Below are positions 34,869-44,730 of a DNA stretch of 64,000 nucleotides, one piece after another. The stretch is taken from assembly GCA_033558025.1 (NCBI GenBank), contig JAUCEF010000006.1, positions 1,116,001 through 1,180,000 of the forward strand, in the 5' to 3' direction. How positions within the stretch are numbered: position 1 is the stretch's first letter; each line of letters starts with the position of its first letter. This stretch comes from Phytophthora sp. 'mugwort'. Its lineage: Eukaryota > Oomycota > Peronosporomycetes > Peronosporales > Peronosporaceae. The position numbers were made by a program, and so were the translations under genes. The notes beneath the pieces are model-generated. The model was given only the letters and a program-made list of their open reading frames with translations, made no database searches and was not told the DNA's origin.

Positions 34869-34914
34869 GTCGTAACTTACGACTTTCGTCCTCCCTTAAG
34901 TCGTAACTTACGAC
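34869..34914. repeat. right subterminal palindromes of piggyBac 2
   Basis: Two perfect copies of GTCGTAACTTACGAC, at 34869-34883 and 34900-34914, 16-61 bases inside the right end. Confidence 0.92.
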
Positions 34915-35260
34915 GTTGGTAACGGTGGGGTTAATCTGAACCAAGTATCCTGACACATATACCAATGACCTATTTATAACTAAGCTACTTGAACTCCAAC
35001 CAATCGGCCACATATCAAACCGTGTCACCTTACACCAACTTAGGTGTGAACCATCAACCTATTCGCTCTGTATCCCTGCGAAGCAAAAGCGTAACCACTC
35101 GTATCAAGTTTATCATGACGCCGGGATTCATTCGTTTTGTAACTGCCCTGCAATCTCATACTTCCCAAATAGGAAGTTCCCGATTCTCCAAGTATACCAA
35201 GATTAGCCTAGCCGACAGCCCGAATTACCTTCTAGCTAGCGATCCAGTCAGCCAACCAGC

Positions 35261-36944
35261 ATGCCTTTCGAGTATGATTGGTTTAGTTGTGAACGTCGGA
35301 TTGAAGAAGTGGCTGCTGACAAAACCCTCGACGAGCTGCGCACAATTCTCAAGTACGACAACCTTCTGAAGAGATGCACAGTCTGCCTCACAAACTACAA
35401 CGGGCACAATATGCGCTACAAAATATGGTACTGTGCCTCGTCGACCTGCTGCGGTACTGGGGATTTTGTGTCCATATTGGGTGAAGGTTCACGCTTGTCT
35501 TGAGAAAGATATCCAAGACTTTTTTTTCGAGCAGGGCGAACATACTAGTGCTGTCGGAATTCCCAAGGACAGACCGTTTACCCGTGTGATGAAGTTCAAG
35601 GCTCGCGCAATGTCCACAACTCGATGCCACCCCCGCGAATCCGAAACGCTTGATAGACCAAATAGGATTGACAAGGTTGACAGTTTCAAGCTTGAAGACG
35701 ATCCAAAATTTGTGTACATCTACAAGAAGTCCATTCTGTTCCGCAGCGACATCGTTGATGATGTCATTGCGGTATCGGGGAATGCACAATACAGTGCTGA
35801 CTTGGGTAAATCTACCGCATTCACCTTCGGATATCCGCTGGATGAAGATGGAATCCGACTGGATCTGACGACAACCCTTGTGTTCTTGCTTTTTCCACAA
35901 AGACGATGTTAAAACAGCTTGATCGTGATCCTGAAACCTTCATATTCCACATGGACGCCACATTTAAGTTGACTAAGCGATGGTTTCCTGTTTTCGTGTG
36001 CGGTATCTCGGATGCTGCGCGGGTATTTCATGTTGTCGCTCTTTTCATCGTCTCGCAGAGGACTGAAACGCAATACTCCGCAGCGCTGGCGGCTATATCG
36101 GATCAATTCCTCGCTGTGGTAGGAAGTAGATTCCAGATGAAGTACTTTATGGCGGACGCTGAGGACGCAGTATATTGCATTCAACCGAGTTATCGCGTCG
36201 ACAATAGAAGCATCGTATTTGATGTGTTTTTTTTCACGTGATTAAGAATGTCCGCGAGAGACTGAACGGACTGACCGAACTCTCCGTTCACCTTGCCTTT
36301 CGGCACATCTATCAAGAGCAATACGCGTGCAACGCAGATGATTTCGAGATATTGAAATAGACAGCTATGACTGCGTGGCCAGCGCTAGACGATTTAAGCT
36401 AAGCCAATCAATCAATAAGTTTTCAAATTCCATTTATCTTCGCAAGTGCTCGGTGCACTACGAGCTTCGGGTCCTCGCATGAGTTTGTGTTACACAGTAG
36501 CACTTGCCTTTTCAAGCTTCGGTTCAAGTCAAGAAGGGTTGCTCGTGGCCACATAAGGGAAGCGTGTCTTACCTGTAACTTTTGGAGACAGCCACATGTT
36601 GGGGAAGCGCTAGGCTGCGAACGTGCTCATCAACTGGGTACGCTTTTTGAGAGTAATGACACACCCACACCGAGTGACTGCTGGAAATACCAGTTAGGGT
36701 CCTAGCCTCCGCCTAAATTGGTAGTGTCGACACTCCAGAGTTGCGTTGGAATACCACTAGAAGTCGGTTCAGTGCCAGGGTGCCTTCATCACTGTTTGCT
36801 AACGCGGAACGTTGGTGTGTATAACTATATCCTTGGTTACCCGGTGGTATCCTTTTGCCTTTTTCCCAACCTACCGAATTGGTATATGACCCGTCACAAA
36901 AAGGGCCATATTAAAAGCAGTAGTAAGCCGAGTAAGAGGAAATA
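35261..36944 (+). pseudogene. MULE 3 transposase relic
   Basis: The start at 35261 gives MPFEYDWFSCERRIEEVAAD. A Cys-rich N-terminal domain follows (KRCTVCLTNYNGHNMRYKIW, YCASSTC, CPYW), then a linker, then the MULE core: FIFHMDATFKLTKRWFPVFV at about 35945 with first Asp; GISDAARVFHVVALFIVSQ; YFMADAEDAVYCIQ at about 36150 with the second Asp; and VIKNVRERLNGL at about 36240. A SWIM-like tract with RRVARGHIREACLTCNFWRQ follows (36530-36600), and a basic tail ends KKGHIKSSSKPSKRK-stop at 36944. Frames shift at about 35480, 35900 and 36240, with stops after the core. This lineage differs from MULE 1, 2, 4 and 5 in its N-terminal finger. Confidence 0.75.
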
Positions 36945-36956
36945 ACAGGGTGTCAA

Positions 36957-37317
36957 AGTCGCATCGACATCTCTGCCAACGTTTCCTCCTCAGCCGATCG
37001 CTGCTATTGCCACTGACCTATTCTGGACGAAGAAAGACGCTGAGAAGATCGTTAAGTTACAACTCGATCTCATAAATCAAGTGAAGAGAGCTAAGCGGAT
37101 TATTGTGATATTCCGTAAGGAGACTACTTTGCTTAAGGAAGACAAAATCGAAAAGCAGGCTAACGGTCTACTAAACTTAACGTTCCTCAAGCTCTTAGAC
37201 TACGAAGACAGCATTATTGCGAAACTTAAGTGCATTATTCACGTTAAGCTGCAGAGCAATAGCTGTAGGAAAACACTTTTTGAGCTTAGTTCCCATATCC
37301 GTTTAGTTGTACCGTAA
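36957..37317 (+). CDS. unrecognised Lys/Leu-rich helical frame, probably element-derived
   Basis: Open from about 36957 (after the MULE 3 stop) to 37317. It reads FWTKKDAEKIVKLQLDLINQ, RIIVIFRKETTLLKEDKIEK and LTFLKLLDYEDSIIAKLKCI. Strongly helical, charged, coiled-coil-like composition; no family recognised. It lies between the MULE 3 stop and the gag of Gypsy 3, so it could be a 3' part of the former, a leader of the latter, or an unrelated remnant. Confidence 0.35.
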
Positions 37318-37499
37318 ATACGGATTGTTCGCCGAAAAGTCCATTTGCTCTACCCCTAGTGCCTATGACAAGGAGTATGGCGACTCAGAGTTAATCGCCT
37401 TATCCGCGGCCACGTCAAGTCCCGCGGACGGATCAGTCGGAAGAAACTACACCTCAATCAGCTCCTAGTGACGGATCAACAACGCGCCTGAATCGATAT

Positions 37500-40400
37500 C
37501 GATGCAACAGTTGATGCTGTTGATAACACAACAGCAACAAATGTATTAAAATCAGATGCAAACTCAGTTTCAGATGCAGCAAGAAAATAGCCGATTTGAG
37601 CACTTGCTTGGGCTCCCAAGGCGAAAGACGGAAAAGGCCATCCTATTTATAAGGGAACCTTTGGCGAAGACTTAGAACTATGGATATTCGTCATAGAAGA
37701 ATACTATGCCAACAAATGAGGATTAGTGGAAGCCGACACGTCAGATTTTGTGACAATGATATCAAGCGGTTTAGGCAAGTCTGGGCTGAACTGGTATCGC
37801 GACTTCTCGTCTGATTGTGAAGCTGCGGGAGTGCATAAAACTTGGCAGCTATTCAAGGCCAAACTGCGTGACCGTTTCCGTCCAAAGGACTTCGAGTACA
37901 TCCTACGCGAACGCCTATTTCAGCTAAAGCAGCACAGGACCATCCACGAGTTGTGTCTTCATTTCAGGATTTGATGTCTCATTCCGAACTGGACATATCT
38001 GAAATGGAGAAGCGGTTCTATTTTCAGAATGGGCTTCGTACCGAAACTGCGAAGAAAGTGAAAGAGCTGAGTCCCCGATTTCTACGCGAAGTCATTGAGA
38101 TTGCCACAAACTTTGAGTTTGGTTATTACGGGGACGGCCTTGTAAGGGGTCCACGGGAGGTTCGTTTCCTTCCAAGCCTTCGGTGAGTGGGATTAGCAAT
38201 ACAAAAAAATTCATGGATCGAAGCCAGTCCCAAGACGGGATTCGAGTGATGGCGGGAGGAAAGCAACAAGGATGGGAGGCATTGGTGAGCAATCCGGCTT
38301 ATGAAGTTTGGCTCATGTACCGCGATACTGTGTTCCGTACTGAGCTGCCGAACTCAACGTCCCCCGTTCGTGAAGGTATTGAACACGAATTACAGCTTCA
38401 ACCGGGAACGCAACCGATATCGGTGAATTCACCAGCAACGGCATCAAAGACCGGATCAGCGCAAGGTGATTCAAGAATGGTCCAAAGAAATGGTGCATGC
38501 AGGTACCATTCGTCCAAGCATATCACCATTTAGCTCACTAACCTTCTGTGTCATGAACCTGTTGGATGACGTATCGTACACGACTATCAACAGCTTAACA
38601 ACGTCACCATTTGGCCGGCCGCTCCGATGCCGAGGAAGGATGATACGTTTGATGCCATGAGTGGCAGCTACTGGTTTTCCTGTACGGTTTTTCTGTGGGG
38701 ATACTATCAGGTGAAACACCTTGAATCCAATATTCCCTTCACTGCCTTTTCGACGACTGATGGGCTGTTTGATTACCTTGTAACCTCTATGGCTTTAAGT
38801 GGTAGTCCGGGAACATTTAACCGGTTGCTCAGCGTGTTTTTAGCAATTTACGCTATGTCATACCCATGTGTTTTAATGGCATCTACGTATACACACAGGA
38901 GCATGATGTCCAGAAGCATATTGAAGCGTCGGATCATGTTCTTATGCGCTACCTAGAGCAGAGATTGTACGTCGTGCTGTCAACATTCAAATTTGCGTTT
39001 GAGAAATTCCTTGTCTTGGGGATTTTGTATACCCAACCGGTGTACGGATGGATCCAGACAAAATACTCAACATCAAGGAATGGCCGATACCTCGAACCAA
39101 GAAACAAATTGAGAGCTTCCTGGGTACGATGGTGTATGTCTCGCGCCTCTGTGCTGACTTGCACAGTTCGCAGGCCCATTGTACGAGTGTACCAAAGGCT
39201 TACGCTCGAAGGAAGTCTAATCTTGCAGCTTTCCGACCAACAGCTAGAATGTTTCAACGAGCTCAAGCGCGTCGACTATCCACACCTCCTGTATTACAGC
39301 TTTCTGACTTCGACAAACCATTTGGTATTCGTATGCATGGCTCGAATTTTGTCATTGGAGGAGTTCTGTTTCAAAACAGGGAAGGGGTGGATGATTCAAT
39401 TGCATTCACTCACAACTGGCCGAACTAAACTATTCTGTACGGGAGTAGGAACTACTGGCCATTATGCATGCACTCGGCGTATGGCGCGTTATTTGCTTGA
39501 TCGTCCATTTACAGTGGAAACTGATCACAAGGGTATCGAGACAATCTTAACGCAGAAGACGACTAACGCCGTGTTGCCTGTGGTTCGATGAGCTAGCTGA
39601 AAGCTACTCACAGTTCAAGTGGATTCCAGGCCACAGCAATCAAGCGTCCGATGCAGTGTCTCGAAACCCATTGTTTGAGCACAAAACCGCCCAGGTCAGC
39701 CTAACTGAGCTCATTGAAGCAGCTCGCAATCGCGAAATAGTTGCTAGTATGCAAAAGACGTGTGTAACTGTGACGCACTCGGCCAAACAACGTTACTCCA
39801 CGGACCGTCGCGTCCAGAAGATAATGCAGGGTATTAATAGCGGTAAAGAGGTACCGCGACACTCTGTAGAGAATGGGGGTACTGTACTACCAGACACACG
39901 ATGATGTAAATCCGCCACTGGTGATTCCTGACAACGAAGATCTGAAAAACCGTGTTATTTGTGAAAGTCACGGCAGGGCGCCCGATGTACTTCAAAATAT
40001 ACTTAGGGGTCCAGAAGAAGTATTACTGGCCCAAGAAATCAAAATATGTTCAGCGCTATGTGAGCATATGAGAGCTTTGTCAGCGCATTAAGGCAAGTCA
40101 AACCAAGTCGCTAGGAAAACTTCAGCCGTTGGAGGTCCCGGAAGGTCGATGGGTTGATATTCGATGGACTTCATGACTGCGCTGCCTCGAACAACAAGCT
40201 GGAAAGGGTATCATTATGGTTATCGTGGACCGGTTGACCAAGCGTGCAAAGTTTATTGCAACCAATACGTCAGCGACAGCTGCAGAGACTGCTGAGCTGT
40301 TCATGGCTAATCATGTGAAAGATAATGGCGCGCTTAAGCCGATAATTTCGAACATTAATTCGAAATTCGCGTCTAAGGCTTGGCAAGAAGTGATCAGAAA

Positions 40401-41251
40401 CGACACACAAACTATCATCGGTGATCACGACGCTAGAAACGACACACAAACTATCATCTTCTTTTCGCCGCAGACCGATGGTCAGACCGAGCGTACTAAT
40501 CGGTTTGTCGAAGATTATCTACGAGGTGTTGTCAACCCTTCCCAGAGCGGTTGGGATGAGTATTTGCATCTGGAGGAGTTCGCCTACAAACGGACGTGCA
40601 CACGCCTCAATTGATATGCTACATATGAAGCTGATCTGGATTATGTACCCTTTATGCCAGACGATGTAACAAGGGACCCAGAATATGAGCAGCTAAACAA
40701 GTCTACACAAGAATTCCTTCTTAAACAAGAGGTAATCCTGAAGATAGCGCAAGATGCGATGAGTGAGGCCCAGACGTGGATGAAGTCATATTACGATACG
40801 AACAAGCTCGCTCAAACATTACAAACATTACGGATGGAGAATTAGCACTCCTTAATGGTCGAATTGTTGACATTCTTGACATTCGACACAGGGGGTTTGC
40901 CCAGGCGAAGAAACTTGCGCCAAGATTCATTGGACCGTACCCTATAGTGAAGAAATGTCAGCGAGACTCGTAAGAACTCAAATTGACGATAGGACTAAAG
41001 CTGCATCCAGTATTCCACACGTCGCTACTGAAGCCATATCGCAAGGACAATTCACGTCGTCAAAAGGTCAGCAGGGTGTTATTGACGGATGGATCAGAAG
41101 GTCAACTATTACAGGAAGTCATTGGCCATCGGCGTGTGAAAAGAAACTTCAGTACTAGACTTGGTGGCTGGGTGAATCAAGAAGCGATGCTACATGGGAA
41201 CCAATCGAAAACCTTGACCAAATTCCGGGTCTCATTGAGCAATACAGATAG
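37500..41251 (+). pseudogene. Ty3/Gypsy chromovirus polyprotein relic 3
   Basis: Gag has a Gln-rich start and LGKSGLNWYRDFSSDCEAAG, HKTWQLFKAKLRDRFRPKDF (37726-37974). RT has FRTELPNSTSPVREGIEHEL, NIPFTAFSTTDGLFDYLV and SGSPGTFNRLLS (38200-38900). RNase H has FDKPFGIRMHGSNFVIGGVL at about 39320 and FKWIPGHSNQASDAVSRNPL at about 39620. Integrase has SMDFMTALPRTTSWKG, IISNINSKFASKAW where SD-x-DxxF is usual (second Asp lost), and FFSPQTDGQTERTNRFVEDY. A C-terminal chromodomain piece ends the protein, with DATWEPIENLDQIPGLIEQY at about 41190-41250. The zinc knuckle and protease seen in relic 1 are missing, apparently deleted near 38190. Many frameshifts. It resembles relic 1 closely in gag and RT. 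Confidence 0.87.
40396..40458 (+). repeat. 24-bp direct duplication inside the Gypsy 3 integrase
   Basis: AGAAACGACACACAAACTAT plus CATC occurs at 40396-40419 and again at 40435-40458 with 15 bases between. The reading frame is kept (RNDTQTII twice), so the duplication inserts 13 residues into the integrase core. Not seen as a family feature. Confidence 0.85.
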
Positions 41252-42244
41252 ACAAACAAGCTAAAATTTATGCCGATAGAATAGAAGATGAACGTTTGCG
41301 CTAGGTGGGATACGGGTTATTTGCACATATATATATGGTTATCCTCTTGATGCAATAGAGACGCCAAATGTCGTTTGTTGCCGCACAGGTTTCAGTGGAA
41401 CTGGCCTTGACCGAGCGAAGCGAAAAGAAGGCAGAAAAAATATGATTGTTGAGACCAATGTAGCTGATGGGAAGCTTGATTATGGTGTCTTTACGGGCTC
41501 GAGCGCTGTGCGGAATTGCAGCGAGAGGCAGCTCTAATAGCATTCCTAGCCAGTCAGGCACTGTTGGCGTGGAAGTGGTGGAGAACTCCACCAGTGATGT
41601 CATCGTAGCTGCCCTGTGGAATCCTCGAGCTATGATCGGCTGGTGGGGCCCCAGAGGCCAGTCATTGCCATATTTATTGCCAGCAATTGGGGCTATTTGG
41701 TGTTGTATTGGACGAGGCGAACCCAATAATAAAAAAATGATAAAATCAGCTATTCATTTATTGCAGTTATTTTCATCCACCTTTACCGGTTTAGGTGCCT
41801 CAAGAGTTCATTTTGGTCGCTAATTCGGGTGCAGACTCTCCCCGTGCTTGCCTGGTCGATCAAATGGCATGGGACCTTCCGTCTATTACATATCACATTT
41901 CGACCAATGAAATGCTAGAATTGTTAAGCAACACGTCAGTTGACGACCTACCGAGCTGATGTCGGGGTCATGGTGTTTCTCCCAGGCAGCCCAGATTAAA
42001 AATAATAATGATCTTCGCGAAATCCAAACACTGATGAACATGATTGCGCACATCATCTTTCGATAGGTGCGGCGCCGAGGCCTACTTAGCGCGGATTTAT
42101 TCTGAGGTCCTCACCACCAGCCGCTTTTGGGCAGCAGGTAATTTTTTACTGGCCGCCATTTGACTTATGGAGACCGAGCTACCTGTTGCATGTAGCTCTG
42201 TAAAAAACCTTAGTCACTTAGCTTTCTAATGTGAGTGATCCCAT
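41252..42244. other. unassigned DNA after Gypsy 3
   Basis: Position of the Gypsy 3 3' non-coding region and LTR, but no matching LTR was found upstream at 37320-37500. Frames at 41301-41823 on both strands show no motif. Confidence 0.35.
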
Positions 42245-43061
42245 TTAATTTGAGCAATGGTTGTCAGGAATCGTACTGCTTAAATTTTGAAGCTTTAAAT
42301 TACCATTTCCGCCCGAGGCTTCTTGGCCGGGATAATACTCTGCCGGCTCCAAACTGCCACCGGCGGCGTCACCGCGGCGGGCAACGCATTTGTGATGTCG
42401 CTCAGGGGAGAGTTGTGCCACTCGACGTAGCACCTCGATCCGAAGGCGATGAAACCCAGCTGGTGGTGGACATGGCCCCCTGTCAGCAACGTGCTTGGTG
42501 ATCTTGGAACCGTCGACTTTGGTAAATCTCAGTATTTGACCCTCCTGGGTCGTCGATTAACGTTGGTACCCACTACTTCCATATTGTCAGCCATAGTGAG
42601 CAGCTCGAAGAAGTAGTACTTATCATGCGTTTGCGAATATCCAGCTCGACTTGTGTAGCTAGATCAGGATATCTTTACATACCCAGTGAGCACCTAGACC
42701 GCAGAGTCCACCTGAACGTTCTATCTATACACCGCAGTGATGCGGAGGTGAGCGAGAGCCAAAGCGGAGCGGGAAGAAAAGCGGGCTTGGCTTGGCTCCC
42801 CGCACCGGTCAGCGGCAAAACCTACTAAGATTTAAAGGTATTTTCGATTAAGTACGATTCGCAGAGATTTTGGCACGTATCCAATATATTGTTGCACCAG
42901 TGGAAGAAGTCACCGGCGCCAATCTCTAGGTGCTGGTCCAACAACATCGGATAAGCGGGGTCGCTGAAGAGTTGACGTCGACCGCGAGAGGTCTCATCGA
43001 GAAGACGGACGGGTCCGTCGCCTAGATCGAGCCGGATCCCTGCCGGAACAATATAGTGCAT
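42245..43061 (-). pseudogene. Ty3/Gypsy fragment 4 (protease to RT spacer)
   Basis: Minus strand. YIVPAGIRLDLGDGPVRLLD and GRRQLFSDPAYPMLLDQ (42825-43061) match the region after the aspartic protease in a common oomycete Gypsy lineage. HVHHQLGFIAFGSRCYVEWH at 42400-42490 matches the next block. Neither the protease active site nor the RT is present. The lineage differs from relics 1 and 3. Confidence 0.6.
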
Positions 43062-43841
43062 GCATTGCAGACAGAGATGAGAACCAGGGAATTTTTGGTT
43101 TTAGGAAAGAAGTTGTTTTGTGGTAGTGCCCACCCATCGCCATCACAACATGAATTTAAAGGATTTATTGTCTCGTTAGAAAATGTTAAGTAGAAGCAGT
43201 CGGCGTAGAACAGGACTCTAGCTCAGCTGGCGCCGCAGCGGGCTGACGACTGAGACAACAGTAGTGTTAGTGCAACAACGAAGCCATAAAAACATAAGTA
43301 AAACACATACCTCGGAGGCATGCCGCTCTGCGTGTCGGGCTGTCAGCTCTCAGCTGCCGGCGTCTTCATCGAGTGGACTGGTAGTCCCAACCCGAGTGCC
43401 TATTTGCAGCAGCAAATCTTGTCGTCAGGTCCCACGGCAGCTTGGCTGTCGGTTTCCATTGACGTCGCCGAACCCTTCCTACTGAACCAGATAATAATAT
43501 ATTTGCTTATTTGGCGACGTACTGCAATGCTCGGTGCCGGTAGCGCGTTTGCCGTTCCCCCTCTGACGATAAATTTGTCACCGTCGTTTTCGCTGTCAAC
43601 GTACCAGCGACAGCTGATGCCATTAGATGCGGTGCTGGTGCATTAAGCTCTCGCAGCGCGATCGACACTTCTCATCGAAGACAATATATTCGAAGCGGAT
43701 AAGGAGTCCATTGAAGGTGAGGAGTGGAGTGGGCCTTTTTATCGAGGATACAAAGAAGAAATGGCCTCTGGTAGCGCTAGCGATGCAGGAAGCAGCATAC
43801 CAGCGGACAACCACAACTTCCTACACGGGGAGCCATCCATC
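43062..43841. other. unassigned DNA
   Basis: Weak frames on both strands (for example minus-strand DGDKFIVRGGTANALPAPS at about 43530-43590) suggest decayed coding DNA, but no family can be named. Confidence 0.3.
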
Positions 43842-44000
43842 CATGTTTTGTATTGTCCCTTAGTTTATACCTCAGTGTAAAGTCATCCATGTGTTGTATT
43901 GTCCCTTGGGTTTTAGGTAAGAAAAAAAAACTATCATCTCTGTTTGGTTGTCCCTTAGTTTTTACCTCAGGGTAATCACTAAGGGACAACACAAAACATG
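43842..44000. repeat. 159-bp unit bounded by inverted CATGTTTTGTrTTGTCCCTTAG, with internal copies
   Basis: The left arm CATGTTTTGTATTGTCCCTT starts at 43842 and its inverse ends at 44000 (AAGGGACAACACAAAACATG). Two more direct copies of the TTGTCCCTT core lie between, at about 43897 and 43949. The last one pairs with the right arm as a 12-base perfect hairpin TTGTCCCTTAGT/ACTAAGGGACAA. It could be a tiny MITE or the end of a larger element. Confidence 0.7.
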
Positions 44001-44730
44001 ATGAAAAAAACGGGATTCCCGTCCTGTCGATAGCCGAGAATCCATCCCGAAAACGTACCCAAACCCAAAAACATCCGAAGGAGAGTAACTTCTTGGGCAC
44101 GCTTTTGGGATATGATAAACCTGCGCGGTGCGTTTTTAATAGAGCTATTAGGAACGTTCTTGGGATCGTGGTGTTGGGTACACATTCGGAACTTCCTGTT
44201 GGGAACATTTCTGGCACAGGCAATATATGAGACAACGTCAGACAAACAAATACTTATCAACAAAGGTACGAATCGCGATTTGGGTACCCCATGTGAAAGA
44301 GGGCTGTCTTAGCTTTTGTTTGAGCCCACCCACAGTTATTTACGTGCGGAGGAAGCCGAGCGTGAGGTCCGTAGAAATATATATCTCCATGTTCGGCTCG
44401 AGAACTCAAAAATATCTTATAAATGTTTTAGGGGGAATAGCGCGTGCGGAATCCGCTCATAGTCTCAGAATTCACTAAAACGAACTGTAACATGTCGAAG
44501 AATATTTTTTTTAGCAGGTCACTTCAAATCTCGGGCGTTATATTTTGAATATCAAAAATTTAAATGCAGTCTTAGGGAACATTTTCATTAGCCAGTGGGC
44601 ATACATAACAAATTGTTTGACTTCCCTTCGAAGCCTAGGACTTGTCTTCCCACCGGAGCCTTGCGCGTCTTGCTGTTTGCCGTACCCATCTTGCTTGCAG
44701 CTGCTCGTTCTCTGCGGTGCCCTCTCCTTA
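44001..44730. other. non-coding stretch downstream of the DNC-x-GQNK gene
   Basis: Contains GGGAACATT-type and CCCAAGAACG-type repeated words at 44040-44220, and AT-rich DNA. A minus-strand 94-codon frame (43979-44263) with repeated NVPN follows the repeats and is not taken as a gene. Confidence 0.4.

Larger units (their letters stand above)
31311..34930 (-). mobile_element. piggyBac element 2
   Basis: Terminal inverted repeats CCCCTCCGTTACC (31311-31323) and GGTAACGGTGGGG (34918-34930), 12 of 13 bases matching. The right flank is TTAA (34931-34934) and the left flank is GTAA (31307-31310), one change from TTAA. The element is 3620 bases with a minus-strand transposase containing the full Asp triad. 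The ends differ in sequence from piggyBac 1, so it is a separate family. Confidence 0.93.

Noticed and set aside
43979..44263. Minus-strand frame with repeated NVPN
   Set aside because: It follows simple GGGAACATT-type repeats and overlaps the hairpin array; better explained as repeat DNA.
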